A stretch of 64,000 bases of DNA. It comes from Bacteriovoracia bacterium. Its GTDB lineage: Bacteria > Bdellovibrionota > Bacteriovoracia > Bacteriovoracales > Bacteriovoracaceae. The translations under genes were made by a program, and so were the position numbers. Below, in pieces: positions 44,252 through 54,048 of the stretch; position 1 is the stretch's first letter; each line of letters begins with the position of its first letter. Location of the stretch: contig JAUIIL010000005.1 in NCBI GenBank assembly GCA_030431635.1, positions 1 to 64,000 on the forward strand. Direction: 5' to 3'. The notes beneath the pieces are model-generated. The model was not told the origin of the DNA. It saw only the letters and a program-made list of their open reading frames with translations, and did no database searches.

Positions 44252-46470
44252 TACTCAAGATACTCCTTTAGTTTTTTAGTGGCTTTTTTATAGTACTCAC
44301 TGTCACTTGGTGAAATTTGCTGAACTTCCTGAAATTTTTCTTTGGCATCATTAAATAAACTCAATGACTCAGAAATAATTCCTTCTCGGTAAACCTTTTT
44401 AGCTCTATTATCCAGTTCACCCCTAATTTTATTCATCTCGTTCAGGGATTCTTCATTACTAGGGTCGATATTAAGTATTTCGTTATAAGCTTCATAGGCT
44501 CCTTTTAAATCTTGGCCCTCTTTTAAGGCACGAGCTTTTCCTAGAAGAGGTTCAACTATTGATTTTAAATTCTCCTTCGATTCCTTAAGCATATCAGTAG
44601 CTTCTTTCATGAGATCTTCATCCATTTCTTTTTTATCCAAAAATTCTTGTAATTTAATAATGGCCTTATACCACTCTTGTCTAAGATAGTAGTTTTTACC
44701 AGGAGAGAGAGCAGTAATCATCTCTTGTCTGATTCTCTCTTTTTCTTGAGCTACTCTTTTTTGACGCTCTTTTTCTTGTTTTACTGCATCTACTTCTAAT
44801 TTTAATTCCTGCACTTCAACGTTTTCTGGATCAATTTCAAGAATTTTACTTATTTTTGCTTCAACCAATGAAAGCTTATCCTCTTCAAAAGCTTTCTTCG
44901 CTTCACTCAAGAGCTTTTGAACTTGAGCCTTTATTTTCTCTCTTCTCTCTTGCTCTATTCTTTGTTGCTCTAATCTTTCAAGTTCTTCTAATCCTTCTTT
45001 TGCCTGCAAATAAAGAGACTCTGTATTTTCATATGTTGGAGATATCTCTTTTACAAGATTTAGCTCTTCAATCGCTCTGGCGTAATCTCCTTTAATCGCA
45101 TAGGCTTTCCCAAGCTTATAATGTGAAGCCACATATTCTTTCTCTTCAGGTGAGAGAATACGAACTTCTTTCACCTCTCTCTTTTCTTCTTTGGCCAAAG
45201 ATTGCTCTTTCTTTTCTGTCTCTTTGACTTCTTCTTTGGGTTTTTCTTCATCTAGCAAAACCCAGACTAAAAGAAGACCAACTAGACCATACATTAACTT
45301 CTTTCTTTTCTCAGGATTTTTTAAAATAGATTTTTCTTCGACTGCTTTTTCTACAGAAAAATCCAAGTCCTCAGCGCCTGCTTCTCCTTCAACAAGGCCA
45401 AAGTTGGCCGCATCACCATCATTTTCAACTTCAATTTCTTGCTCAGAATCAACAGGCATTAAAGTTTCAACTTCTTGATCTAACATTTCTGATTTGAGTC
45501 TGACTGTGAAAGTTGTACTTCCTATAACAAATTCATCTCCATTATGAAGCTCAGACTTATTAATTCGAGCACCATTTAAAATGGTTCCATTCGTTGAATC
45601 AAGATCTTCTAGTTGTAAATTGATTTTTGTTTTAATTAATTTAGCATGAACTGATGAAACTTCGTGATCATCAAGGACTATCTGACACTTTTCTTGGCTT
45701 CTTCCAATAAATGTCTCATTGGATTCAAGCATAAACTTATCATAAGGAGCATGTTCACCGAAAATCTCCAACTCAAAAGAAGCAAAACTAGAGAACATTT
45801 GTGTACTATCTTCACTACTTTCGCTTTCAAATCCCCCCTGAGTTTGCTCTTGAGAAAATGATTCATTTTCATCAAATGCCCCCTCTCCATCAGAAAAAGA
45901 CTCACCTACATCATTTGAAAAACTCTCATTATTCTCTAAAAAACCTTCTTCAATCTCATCACTTTCTTGATTTTCTTTTTCTTCTTCAACCAATAGAGGA
46001 TCTTCTTCATTACTCTCTTCTTTGTTCTCAGGATCACCCTCTTCTTGTTCAATTTCCTCTTCTAAAAGACTACTCTCTTCTTCACTTTCATTTTGAGGTT
46101 CATTATAATCAGGTTTATCTTGAATTTTTTCTAATTCCTCTACCTCTTGTTCTTGCGAGCTCTGTAAATCAACAGCACTTACTTCAATAACAAATGGCCC
46201 AAAGTGAAGCCTTTGCCCTTCAGAGAGTTTTTCATCATAAATTGATTGGCCATTAATGAGAATTGTTCCAATATCTGTGAGTCTTTTTATTTTCCATTGG
46301 CCTTCTTCTAGGTAAATTAAAGCATGCTCCCTAGAGACTTGGGGGTCATCAATCTGAAGATGATTATCACTCGATCTTCCTATAAAGACCTCAAAGTTAT
46401 CTGACATTGACAACTCTGGTGTCTCATAATTTGAAATGAGCTGATTATTTTTGTACGCAGCTAATTTCAT
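44251..46470 (-). CDS. double-FHA, membrane-spanning TPR protein
   Basis: A 739-residue protein with FHA domain 1 (FIGRSSDNHLQIDDPQVSREHALIYL, around residues 28-95), a long acidic linker and FHA domain 2 (FIGRSQEKCQIVLDDHEVSSVHAKLI, around 255-320). One membrane helix (KLMYGLVGLLLVWVLL) and a C-terminal TPR/coiled-coil region that would be periplasmic follow. FHA domains bind phospho-Thr, so it likely assembles a membrane complex under kinase/phosphatase control. It overlaps the upstream FHA gene by 26 bases. Confidence 0.85.
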   Translation of the reverse strand: MKLAAYKNNQLISNYETPELSMSDNFEVFIGRSSDNHLQIDDPQVSREHALIYLEEGQWKIKRLTDIGTILINGQSIYDEKLSEGQRLHFGPFVIEVSAVDLQSSQEQEVEELEKIQDKPDYNEPQNESEEESSLLEEEIEQEEGDPENKEESNEEDPLLVEEEKENQESDEIEEGFLENNESFSNDVGESFSDGEGAFDENESFSQEQTQGGFESESSEDSTQMFSSFASFELEIFGEHAPYDKFMLESNETFIGRSQEKCQIVLDDHEVSSVHAKLIKTKINLQLEDLDSTNGTILNGARINKSELHNGDEFVIGSTTFTVRLKSEMLDQEVETLMPVDSEQEIEVENDGDAANFGLVEGEAGAEDLDFSVEKAVEEKSILKNPEKRKKLMYGLVGLLLVWVLLDEEKPKEEVKETEKKEQSLAKEEKREVKEVRILSPEEKEYVASHYKLGKAYAIKGDYARAIEELNLVKEISPTYENTESLYLQAKEGLEELERLEQQRIEQERREKIKAQVQKLLSEAKKAFEEDKLSLVEAKISKILEIDPENVEVQELKLEVDAVKQEKERQKRVAQEKERIRQEMITALSPGKNYYLRQEWYKAIIKLQEFLDKKEMDEDLMKEATDMLKESKENLKSIVEPLLGKARALKEGQDLKGAYEAYNEILNIDPSNEESLNEMNKIRGELDNRAKKVYREGIISESLSLFNDAKEKFQEVQQISPSDSEYYKKATKKLKEYLE

Positions 46471-47407
46471 TTTCTTCCATTCCTAGTTTTTCCTCTAATG
46501 CTTTCAAACTTTTTAAAGCATCTTTATATCTCTCATCTTCGGGATAGTTATGTAGGAGCCTCACAATTGAACAATAAGACACGATGGCCTTACTAAAATG
46601 TAGTGAATCTTCATCTCGTTTGGCATTAACTTCAAAGCTTTTAATTTTTTTATCTAAAGCATCTTTTGTTTTTTGAAGATAAAATTGAGCTTGCCCATCA
46701 TTGGGACTTAACACTAATGCTAGATTAAACTCTTTAATGGCCCTAAAATAATTTTCTTCTCTAAATTCTCTTAGACCTCTTTGAAAAATAACCTTGAGCT
46801 TATCTTGAAGGTCCTTATCCTGGCTGTATTTTCTTTTTCTTAAAGCATCCTCAAACTCATTACTTACTTCTTTTAGCTTATAACTTCCAGACTTAGTTTT
46901 TTCATTCTGAGGAGAAGGTTTTTCATCGTCAAGAGTTAAAAGTAAGACAAGAATGCCACCAATCACAATATGCAAAGGTTTTATTTTTTTCTTTTCTTTC
47001 TCGGAAGAATTTTTTTTCGCTGGAGCTGCTTCTTTTTTTAAGACTTTAATCTCTTCAATATTAACAATTCCAAACTTAAAAACAGTTGAACCAATAATTA
47101 ATTTATCTCCATTTTTTAATGTATGTTGTTTGACTTTTAAATCATTCACCATAATCCCATTCTGTGAACCCAAATCTGTTACAATAAAGCTCCCATCGAC
47201 TTTTGTTATTTCAGCATGTTCCCTTGAAGCTTTAAGATCTTTCAGTGTAATATCTGCTTTTTCAGAACGACCTAAAATAATTCTTGAGTCTACTAAGAAG
47301 TAAGCATTTCCTTTATTCTCGCCCGTCAAACACAAAAGACGATAATGACTTCCCGGCTCCTTAGGTGTTTCAAAGTGCTTATAAATATTCACTTTTTTTG
47401 CTGTCAT
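46445..47407 (-). CDS. FHA-TM-TPR protein
   Basis: A 320-residue protein. One FHA domain (ILGRSEKADITLKDLKASREHAEITK, about residues 42-110) is followed by a basic linker, a membrane helix (LHIVIGGILVLLLTL) and a periplasmic TPR-like region (FRAIKEFNLALVLSPNDGQAQFYLQK). The architecture is half of the next gene product, suggesting duplication. Its start overlaps the upstream FHA gene's stop by 1 base. Confidence 0.85.
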   Translation of the reverse strand: MTAKKVNIYKHFETPKEPGSHYRLLCLTGENKGNAYFLVDSRIILGRSEKADITLKDLKASREHAEITKVDGSFIVTDLGSQNGIMVNDLKVKQHTLKNGDKLIIGSTVFKFGIVNIEEIKVLKKEAAPAKKNSSEKEKKKIKPLHIVIGGILVLLLTLDDEKPSPQNEKTKSGSYKLKEVSNEFEDALRKRKYSQDKDLQDKLKVIFQRGLREFREENYFRAIKEFNLALVLSPNDGQAQFYLQKTKDALDKKIKSFEVNAKRDEDSLHFSKAIVSYCSIVRLLHNYPEDERYKDALKSLKALEEKLGMEENEISCVQK

Positions 47408-48945
47408 TAACTCTCTCTCACAAAAGTAATATAAAAGGCTTTAGCAAAGCCATCTTTTCCCATAAGTGAAGCCACGTTTATTTCATATTCATGGCCACCT
47501 ATTTCATAAGTCTCTTTTTGATTACAACCATCGTTATTAGCCGATTGATCACACAAATCGATAACAGTTGCAGCAAAACCTTGATCTCTGGCCGTATCCA
47601 AAAGACTCATTCCGCTAGAAGAACTTTCTCTGATTCCCATCAAATCCTCTCCTTCTAGGTTTATTCTATTGATATTTTTTTCTGAGTTTAAAATAAGAAC
47701 AGGACCTTGTGCCCCAGATAGAAAATCTTCTAGTTTTCTCAAATAGGGGCCATCATCTTCTAACTCATCAAAACCGCCCTCATCCGTACTTTGCAACTCT
47801 CTCAATCTTTGTAGTACCGAATTGATAGTATTTTTTAAAGGAATACTCTCTTTCATAAGAAGTTTACTCTCAAGTTCTTTTCTTTTCCCTCTCAAAGACT
47901 CTTCAATTTGAAGTTGCATTTGTTCGATATGTCTTGTTGTTAAATAATAAATCATGGCGAAGAAAAAAATGGCCACAAGAATGGATGTACTTAAAGCTTC
48001 AAAATAAGCTTGTGAACTATTGGCAGCTTCTGCAGTCAGGGAACGTGGAGAGAACCGAATGGAAATTCCCCCAACGACCTCCTCTCTTCCTGTTCTTACA
48101 TCATAGGCTTTAATCGCTCCACCGATACCAATTTTTCCATCACTAAGGATTTTAATAAGTGGTTTTGCATTTTTTTGAATCCAATCTCTTGTTTCAATCG
48201 AAAGAGTATCGTTTGTATAAGAATTTAGTTGATTTAAAGGACGTACAACCCTTCCTTCTAAATCAAAAAGTTCATAAGAAACCACACCGTCTTCTTTATC
48301 TAAGAAATTTGTATTAATCTGCTCTAGATTTCTTCTTTGGAGAGCTACGTTATTAATTCTTGCTACCTCATCAGCATAATGCTTTCCTCTTAGCGCTATT
48401 TCATAAACTAAAATATTTTTATTTGTTCTTAAAACAGGAAATATAGTTAAAGCAATATTAATAATAATAAAAAGCCCTAGTAAAATAGCAACTAATTGAG
48501 ACCATTCATATTGTTCGTTAAACCCATAAATAATAGGCATGATTTTCTTTTTAAAATGAAAACGGATCTTTCCAGGAAGGTGATTAGGAACAACTTCTCT
48601 TTGTTCAATTTCAACATCCTCTTTACTCTCTGTGTTTTTTAATGAAACTTTTTTTTCTTTGACATAAACGAGTTGAAAAATGGCATTAGGAACAGCTATT
48701 TTGTCATCTTTATTTAATGCCTGTCTTTTTATAATCTTACCGTTAACAAAAGTTCCATTTGAACTCCCTAAGTCTTCAATATAAACTTTACCCTCATTAA
48801 CTGTTAGGCACATATGTTTTTTTGAGAGACCTTGTAGGGTTAAATTGTGATCTACTTCATTTCCTCTACCAACAATATTTTCGCCTTCATGTAAGATGAC
48901 TTCTTTCCCTCTTATTTTTCCACCAATCGCAACTAATTTATACAT
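47407..48945 (-). CDS. FHA protein with two TM helices and periplasmic sensor
   Basis: A 512-residue protein from ATG 48945. FHA (VGRGNEVDHNLTLQGLSKKHMCLTV) lies at about residues 25-90. A first membrane helix near 150-175 precedes a periplasmic domain of about 150 residues with sensor-like features, then a second helix (FEALSTSILVAIFFFAMIYYLT) and a cytoplasmic coiled coil with a PAS-like C-terminus (FLSGAQGPVLILNSEKNINRIN...). It would couple periplasmic signals to FHA-bound partners. It overlaps DUF192 by 8 bases. Confidence 0.8.
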   Translation of the reverse strand: MYKLVAIGGKIRGKEVILHEGENIVGRGNEVDHNLTLQGLSKKHMCLTVNEGKVYIEDLGSSNGTFVNGKIIKRQALNKDDKIAVPNAIFQLVYVKEKKVSLKNTESKEDVEIEQREVVPNHLPGKIRFHFKKKIMPIIYGFNEQYEWSQLVAILLGLFIIINIALTIFPVLRTNKNILVYEIALRGKHYADEVARINNVALQRRNLEQINTNFLDKEDGVVSYELFDLEGRVVRPLNQLNSYTNDTLSIETRDWIQKNAKPLIKILSDGKIGIGGAIKAYDVRTGREEVVGGISIRFSPRSLTAEAANSSQAYFEALSTSILVAIFFFAMIYYLTTRHIEQMQLQIEESLRGKRKELESKLLMKESIPLKNTINSVLQRLRELQSTDEGGFDELEDDGPYLRKLEDFLSGAQGPVLILNSEKNINRINLEGEDLMGIRESSSSGMSLLDTARDQGFAATVIDLCDQSANNDGCNQKETYEIGGHEYEINVASLMGKDGFAKAFYITFVRES

Positions 48946-49282
48946 CAACAATCTCCAACTCATCACCAACTTGAGTAGAAAGAGGTAATGCTCCACCGCT
49001 TAGTTCAATCACTTTATCTGCTTTAAAATAGATTTTACTAAAACGCCACGGTTTCATTTTTCGAATAATCGCAATCACTTCATTTTTTTTATTTAAAAAA
49101 AGAGCATCCATTTCACAACACATGAAATGAGTATGAATAGCTCTACAATTATAAAACAAAAGTGAATCAGAGTTTTTGATTTCTTTTTTAAACATCAATC
49201 CAAACAATCTTTCTGAGAAAGTTTTTGCCACTTTAAGCTCTGAAACAATCACACTATTTGTTTTTTTATCTTTTATCATCAT
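48938..49282 (-). CDS. DUF192 protein
   Basis: A 114-residue DUF192 protein: RLFGLMFKKE, RAIHTHFMCCEMDALFLNKKNEV and KADKVIELSGG agree with the family. Usual members are exported, but no signal peptide is seen here. The CC pair in the motif is unusual. It sits between a TadC-like gene and an FHA gene with an 8-base overlap, so it belongs to this operon. Confidence 0.85.
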   Translation of the reverse strand: MMIKDKKTNSVIVSELKVAKTFSERLFGLMFKKEIKNSDSLLFYNCRAIHTHFMCCEMDALFLNKKNEVIAIIRKMKPWRFSKIYFKADKVIELSGGALPLSTQVGDELEIVDV

Positions 49283-49285
49283 TCC

Positions 49286-50212
49286 TTATTTCCCCGTTAT
49301 AAACATGATGACAACGGGAGCTCCTAAAACAAGAACAACAGCAGGTAAAATAAACATCATCATTGGAAACAATATTTTGGTAGAAGCCTTCGAGCCTTCC
49401 TTTTCTACTTCAGAACTTCTTTTAGAGCGCATATCATTAGATAAAGATTTTAAAATAGGTCCGATTGAAGCTCCTACTGAATCAGCTGCAATCAAAGTCG
49501 CAGTAAAAGACGACACTTGTAATACATCCACTCTCCATGCCAGTTGCCTTAAAGCTTCAGCACGTGAAGAACCAATTTTTATTTCCTTAATCATGATTTC
49601 AAACTCTTCAGAAAGAGCTGTTGGAGGAGCTTTTTCAATCACTTTTGTCATCGCCGCAACAAAATCAAGTCCTGCTTCAACAGAGAGAGCAAGCATATCA
49701 ACAATAAAAGGCATATTTCTAATGACATCTTTTTTTCTTCTCTCAATCTGTCCATTGACCCAAATATCAGGATAAAAAAATCCTATCACCCCCATGATAG
49801 GTGCATAACTAAGAGGATAATCCATTTCTAAAACTTGATTAATGGCCAGATAGAGGATAGGAAAACCAATAACTAGTGAAAGTTTATAAGCATAAAATTC
49901 ATCTGGATTAAATTGTGAAGTAAGCCCAGCGGTCGCTAATTTTCTTTTATATTTATCTCTAATCCTTTTTTTATTTTTCATCCCATTTACAACTGGAACA
50001 AAATATCTTTTAAAAAAGGGACGCGCATACTTAAGAATAAAAGATTCTTTTTTAGAAACTAGTTTCTCTTTTGACTCATCAAGAGTCTCAGATGCTTTAA
50101 AAGAATCTTCATCTTCAAAAATAGTTCTTGCTATGATGAAGCACGCAAGACCAACTAGAACAATCGAACTCCAATAAAGAATTCCACTGGCCTGGACCAA
50201 AGAAATATCCAT
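49286..50212 (-). CDS. TadC-like type II secretion F-domain protein
   Basis: A 308-residue inner-membrane protein with the T2SSF domain: FIVDMLALSVEAGLDFVAAM, GSSRAEALRQLAWRVDV and SLSNDMRSKRSSEVEKEGSKA, and three or four helices. TadB/TadC are the platform of Flp (Tad) pili. No tadA, tadB or tadZ gene is beside it; the upstream gene is nagZ. It is an orphan platform subunit linked to FHA genes. Confidence 0.85.
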   Translation of the reverse strand: MDISLVQASGILYWSSIVLVGLACFIIARTIFEDEDSFKASETLDESKEKLVSKKESFILKYARPFFKRYFVPVVNGMKNKKRIRDKYKRKLATAGLTSQFNPDEFYAYKLSLVIGFPILYLAINQVLEMDYPLSYAPIMGVIGFFYPDIWVNGQIERRKKDVIRNMPFIVDMLALSVEAGLDFVAAMTKVIEKAPPTALSEEFEIMIKEIKIGSSRAEALRQLAWRVDVLQVSSFTATLIAADSVGASIGPILKSLSNDMRSKRSSEVEKEGSKASTKILFPMMMFILPAVVLVLGAPVVIMFITGK

Positions 50213-50323
50213 AAATTCTCCATAATAATCCGTACTTATAGATTACCAAATTTATGAAAGTTATTTTGGTTGGTGCTAAATTAGGGAAATATTGACCTAG
50301 TGCAAGCTGAACAGTGTACTCAA

Positions 50324-51400
50324 CTATTTCTTTTGTAATTTCTCATGAATCTCTTTTAATTGAGAATTTGCATTGGCCGAGGAAAAACTCTTTGAAATTT
50401 CAGGTATATATACTGGCCTGTAATCAGAGAAATACTCTTCTTTTAAACTTTCGATTTTTTCTAAAGACTCATCAACTCTTTCTTTCTTGAGAGTTTTACT
50501 CTTATATGCTGCTTTTAAAGATTCAAGAGCAGTAAAAGCATCTTCCATTTTGCGGTAACATAAAACATTTGCCCCTGCATTTAAGGCCATCACCGCCGCT
50601 TCCTCAGTAGACCAGTTTTTTCTAATCGCATCCATATACATATCATCAGTAATAATAACGCCTTTAAACTTAAGTTCTTTTTTTAGTAACTCATAAGCTT
50701 TTTCACTTAAACTACAAGGAAGTTTAGGATCAATAGCATCACAAACTAAATGGGCCATCATAATAAGAGCAACTCTTGAACGCGATGCTTTTTTAAAAGG
50801 GATAAAATCAACTTGATGAAACTCTTCAATACTTTGTTTAATGTAGGGAAGAGCAAAATGAGAGTCTTTAGTTGTATTTCCATGTCCTGGAAAATGTTTA
50901 GCACAACCTAGAACACCATTAGTTTGTAGTCCCCTTATAGCTGCGCTGATGTGTTTTTCTACTTCAACAGGATCGTGTCCGAAAGCTCGATCTCCGATTG
51001 CATTTGTTGTATTTTTTCTTAAAACATCACAAACAGGTGAAAAATCTAAATTAACTCCACAGGCCGCTAACTCGATGGCCATTGTTTTATGAACTTCATA
51101 AGTTATTTTAGGAGATTTAAGCTTGGCAATATCATTCATAGGGGGAAAGTGAGTGAAATTTTTCTTAAAGCGAAAAACTCTCCCTCCCTCGTTATCAACT
51201 GATATAAAAAGAGGGTATTCGTCTCTGCATTCTTGAATTTCATTTACAAATTCTGCTAACTGAGCTGGATCTTCATAGTTATGAGTAAAAAGAATCACTC
51301 CTCCAATATTTTCACGAGACAAGAAATCTTTTTCCTCATCCGTTAAAGAGGTTCCACTTAATCCTGTTAAAATAAATTGGCCTAATTTATTTAATGCCAC
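50324..51400 (-). CDS. nagZ: beta-N-acetylhexosaminidase (family 3)
   Basis: A 358-residue cytoplasmic-type family 3 glycosidase that releases GlcNAc from anhydro-muropeptides during peptidoglycan recycling. AKHFPGHGNTTKDSHFALP contains the catalytic His/Asp dyad, and GVIITDDMYMDAI holds the nucleophile Asp. No signal peptide. It lies among mreB and envelope genes. Confidence 0.93.
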   Translation of the reverse strand: MALNKLGQFILTGLSGTSLTDEEKDFLSRENIGGVILFTHNYEDPAQLAEFVNEIQECRDEYPLFISVDNEGGRVFRFKKNFTHFPPMNDIAKLKSPKITYEVHKTMAIELAACGVNLDFSPVCDVLRKNTTNAIGDRAFGHDPVEVEKHISAAIRGLQTNGVLGCAKHFPGHGNTTKDSHFALPYIKQSIEEFHQVDFIPFKKASRSRVALIMMAHLVCDAIDPKLPCSLSEKAYELLKKELKFKGVIITDDMYMDAIRKNWSTEEAAVMALNAGANVLCYRKMEDAFTALESLKAAYKSKTLKKERVDESLEKIESLKEEYFSDYRPVYIPEISKSFSSANANSQLKEIHEKLQKK

Positions 51401-51411
51401 CTATAGCCTCA

Positions 51412-52167
51412 CTATCTCCGAATTACTCGCATCCCTTGAGATACCCATAATAACTTATCAAATTTTAGGTCTGAGCGGAATTGATAAAAAAGTACCTGTC
51501 CTTTTACCATCAGTTTAAACCTATGGTCCTCTTCATTCTTTCCATCATAAACAAACTCTGATTCCGTAAAAAGAGTCGCTTTAATATTTCCATAAAGCTC
51601 TTCGTAATAAGGAAAAGAATCCCATATGACATATAGCTTTAGGCTACCTTCTTGTTTTTGAATACTTTCATAAAAAAACTCTGTTCCTTTAATGCACTCA
51701 GGGAGCTGTGAGAAAAAGCAGAAAACTTCACCTTTAGGAAAACGAATACTTCTTTTTCCATTCCATTTTTTTTCAGGACTTTTCAGGTAAACATCTAAAC
51801 TCTTTTTTTTAGGATTGATTTTTAATTGAGTGAGAAATTCTTTCCCATCAAACCAGACACTATATTGAGAAGCATATGGCCTTAAAATAGGTTTTTTTCT
51901 TTTTCCAATCGTTAAGGTTCCAATACTTGAAATGGTCACACTTTTTTCAACAAGTTTATTTTTTTTAAAATCATAACTAGATAATTTAGAATACGTTATA
52001 ACTTTTTTTGAATTTCTCTTTACTTCTCTTTCAAGAACATACTTTCCAGAAACATCATTATAATCAAAAGAAGCCCTCTCGCTTTCAATTTTTAGGGTTG
52101 AAGCAGGTTTAACGAGGTAGTTATGAGAACAACTAAAAAGAAAAAGACTAATCAATAAAATCTTCAA
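51412..52167 (-). CDS. hypothetical lipoprotein
   Basis: A 251-residue protein from TTG 52167, selected because GGAGGG lies 6 bases upstream and the lipoprotein signal LKILLISLFLFSCSHN begins there. The mature part is beta-rich (KLSSYDFKKNKLVEKSVTISSIG), in the style of envelope scaffold proteins. It overlaps the PilZ gene by 20 bases. No family recognised. Confidence 0.65.
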   Translation of the reverse strand: MKILLISLFLFSCSHNYLVKPASTLKIESERASFDYNDVSGKYVLEREVKRNSKKVITYSKLSSYDFKKNKLVEKSVTISSIGTLTIGKRKKPILRPYASQYSVWFDGKEFLTQLKINPKKKSLDVYLKSPEKKWNGKRSIRFPKGEVFCFFSQLPECIKGTEFFYESIQKQEGSLKLYVIWDSFPYYEELYGNIKATLFTESEFVYDGKNEEDHRFKLMVKGQVLFYQFRSDLKFDKLLWVSQGMRVIRR

Positions 52168-52984
52168 AGCTTTTCCCTCCATCAAGACGAGATAAAACGC
52201 CATGAATCTTCTGAACAAGAAGCTGGTCAACTCTTAAATCTAAGTTTAAAAACTTAACTCCAACTTTATAAATCGCTATATTATTTCTATCCACTTGTTT
52301 TGAATCGACTTTATAGACAATCTCTCCTGTTGGAATTTTGATTTTATCTCCTTCAAAATCAACAACAAGATTTGTGAGTTTTTCACCTTTTTTAAATAAA
52401 CTTCCTTCCATTCTTCCAACGATAATGGCCATACCTGTTGCTGAGATATCTTGCACTCGAAAAGAGAGGTATCCCTCATCTAAGTTTTCTTCATTCTCAG
52501 AGTTTAATTCCTTTAAAAAATTTTTGAATAATCCCGTTTTTGAAAGCTTTGTTTTAAAATCGATAATATTACTCTCACCAACTTTCTCTTCATTGAAATG
52601 AAGTTGAGCTTTTATTTTATAGGTTGGATAAGCCAGTAGTCGAAAAGAAGCTCTTTTTTCCGTTTTATAAAGAACAACACCACTCGTTAAATAGTAACTA
52701 TTTTTTGAAGAAAGAGATTTAATTTCAGCCTGAGTAAAGTAATTAACTCCTGAAGTATTAAAAGATATACAGTAGACCCCGGCTTCGAAAATTCCCTTAC
52801 CAGAATAACTCAAATAGATTTCTCCTTTATCTAAGGATAGGGAATTGACCTGAAAGTTAAACCTATGCTCAGCTCCCTTTTTCCAAACAGTACACAGACC
52901 ATCTGAATTTATAAGAAGCCTAAACTTAGACATTTTCTCCTCATCACTTAGAGGAGAAAATGAAATTTTAGGTTTGGAATCCAT
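52148..52984 (-). CDS. PilZ-domain protein
   Basis: A 278-residue protein with a C-terminal PilZ domain. KRASFRLLAYP carries the two Arg of the RxxxR motif, and VQDISATGMAIIVGRM the DxSxxG motif, so cyclic-di-GMP binding is expected. The N-terminal 120 residues form a separate beta-rich domain (YNxSxxG-like, INSDGLCTVWKKGAEHRF). It lies between mreB and a lipoprotein, which ties c-di-GMP signalling to cell shape or envelope work. It starts 9 bases after mreB. Confidence 0.85.
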   Translation of the reverse strand: MDSKPKISFSPLSDEEKMSKFRLLINSDGLCTVWKKGAEHRFNFQVNSLSLDKGEIYLSYSGKGIFEAGVYCISFNTSGVNYFTQAEIKSLSSKNSYYLTSGVVLYKTEKRASFRLLAYPTYKIKAQLHFNEEKVGESNIIDFKTKLSKTGLFKNFLKELNSENEENLDEGYLSFRVQDISATGMAIIVGRMEGSLFKKGEKLTNLVVDFEGDKIKIPTGEIVYKVDSKQVDRNNIAIYKVGVKFLNLDLRVDQLLVQKIHGVLSRLDGGKSFEDFID

Positions 52985-52993
52985 GTATGATAC

Positions 52994-54031
52994 CTAAGAA
53001 AGAGTCGTTACTTGCCTAAGAAGTGAAATAGACTCGAGAGCTGTTCCACAACCTCTTACAACACAAGTTAGAGGATCTTCGGCCAAAGAAACTGGTAAGC
53101 CTGTTTTCTCTTTAATGAGAACATCAAGATTTTGTAATAATGCTCCCCCACCTGCGAGAATAATACCATTATCAACAATATCAGCAGCTAACTCAGGAGG
53201 AGTTTTTTCAAGAGAGATTTTTATGGCTTCGATAACTTCATTAATAGGATCTGAAAGGGCTTCTCTAATTTCATCAGAAGTTACTTCAATTGTTTTAGGA
53301 GCTCCTGCAATTAAGTCACGCCCTTTCACTTCGTATGTTTTAATCTCATCATCAAAAGGATAGGCATTACCAATTGAAATTTTAATTTGCTCGGCTGTTC
53401 TCTCTCCAATAAGAAGTGAGTATTTTTTCTTAATATAGTTTGTAATGGCTTCGTCAAACTTATCTCCTGCCACTCTCTCTGATTTAGAGAAAACAATTCC
53501 TCCAAGAGAAATAACGGCCACCTCAGTCGTTCCACCACCAATATCGACAATCATATTCCCGGATGGATCTGTAATAGGAAGACCAGCTCCAATTGCTGCT
53601 GCCATTGGTTCTTCAATGAGATAAACTTCTCTGGCCCCAGCTTGTTCAGCAGATTCTTTGACTGCTCTTTTTTCAACCTGAGTGATTCCAAAAGGGATAC
53701 AGATAATAATTCTTGGTTTAACAAGTTTTGACCCATTCATTGCTTTTTGAATAAAGTATTTTAACATCGCTTGTGTGACTTCAAAATCAGCAATAACTCC
53801 ATCTTTCATAGGACGGATAGCTTTGATTGAGCCAGGAGTTCTCCCAAGCATTTTTTTTGCTTCTTGCCCGACGGCCAATACTTTTTGTTGGCCACGGTAT
53901 CCTTGATGAACAGCAACAACTGAGGGTTCATTAACGATAATCCCTCTATCTTTTGCATAAACAAGACAGTTTGCTGTTCCCAGATCAATGGCCAAATCAT
54001 TCGAAAACCAATCAAGAATTTTCTTAAACAT
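52994..54031 (-). CDS. mreB: rod-shape protein MreB
   Basis: A 345-residue bacterial actin. [16 protein letters not shown] (phosphate 1), [19 protein letters not shown] (phosphate 2) and [15 protein letters not shown] (adenosine) are present, with an N-terminal amphipathic start ([12 protein letters not shown]). It forms membrane filaments guiding lateral wall synthesis. mreC and mreD are not in the window. PilZ and lipoprotein genes follow in the same direction. Confidence 0.97.
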   Translation of the reverse strand: MFKKILDWFSNDLAIDLGTANCLVYAKDRGIIVNEPSVVAVHQGYRGQQKVLAVGQEAKKMLGRTPGSIKAIRPMKDGVIADFEVTQAMLKYFIQKAMNGSKLVKPRIIICIPFGITQVEKRAVKESAEQAGAREVYLIEEPMAAAIGAGLPITDPSGNMIVDIGGGTTEVAVISLGGIVFSKSERVAGDKFDEAITNYIKKKYSLLIGERTAEQIKISIGNAYPFDDEIKTYEVKGRDLIAGAPKTIEVTSDEIREALSDPINEVIEAIKISLEKTPPELAADIVDNGIILAGGGALLQNLDVLIKEKTGLPVSLAEDPLTCVVRGCGTALESISLLRQVTTLS

Positions 54032-54048
54032 TTTTTATATCCTTTTAT

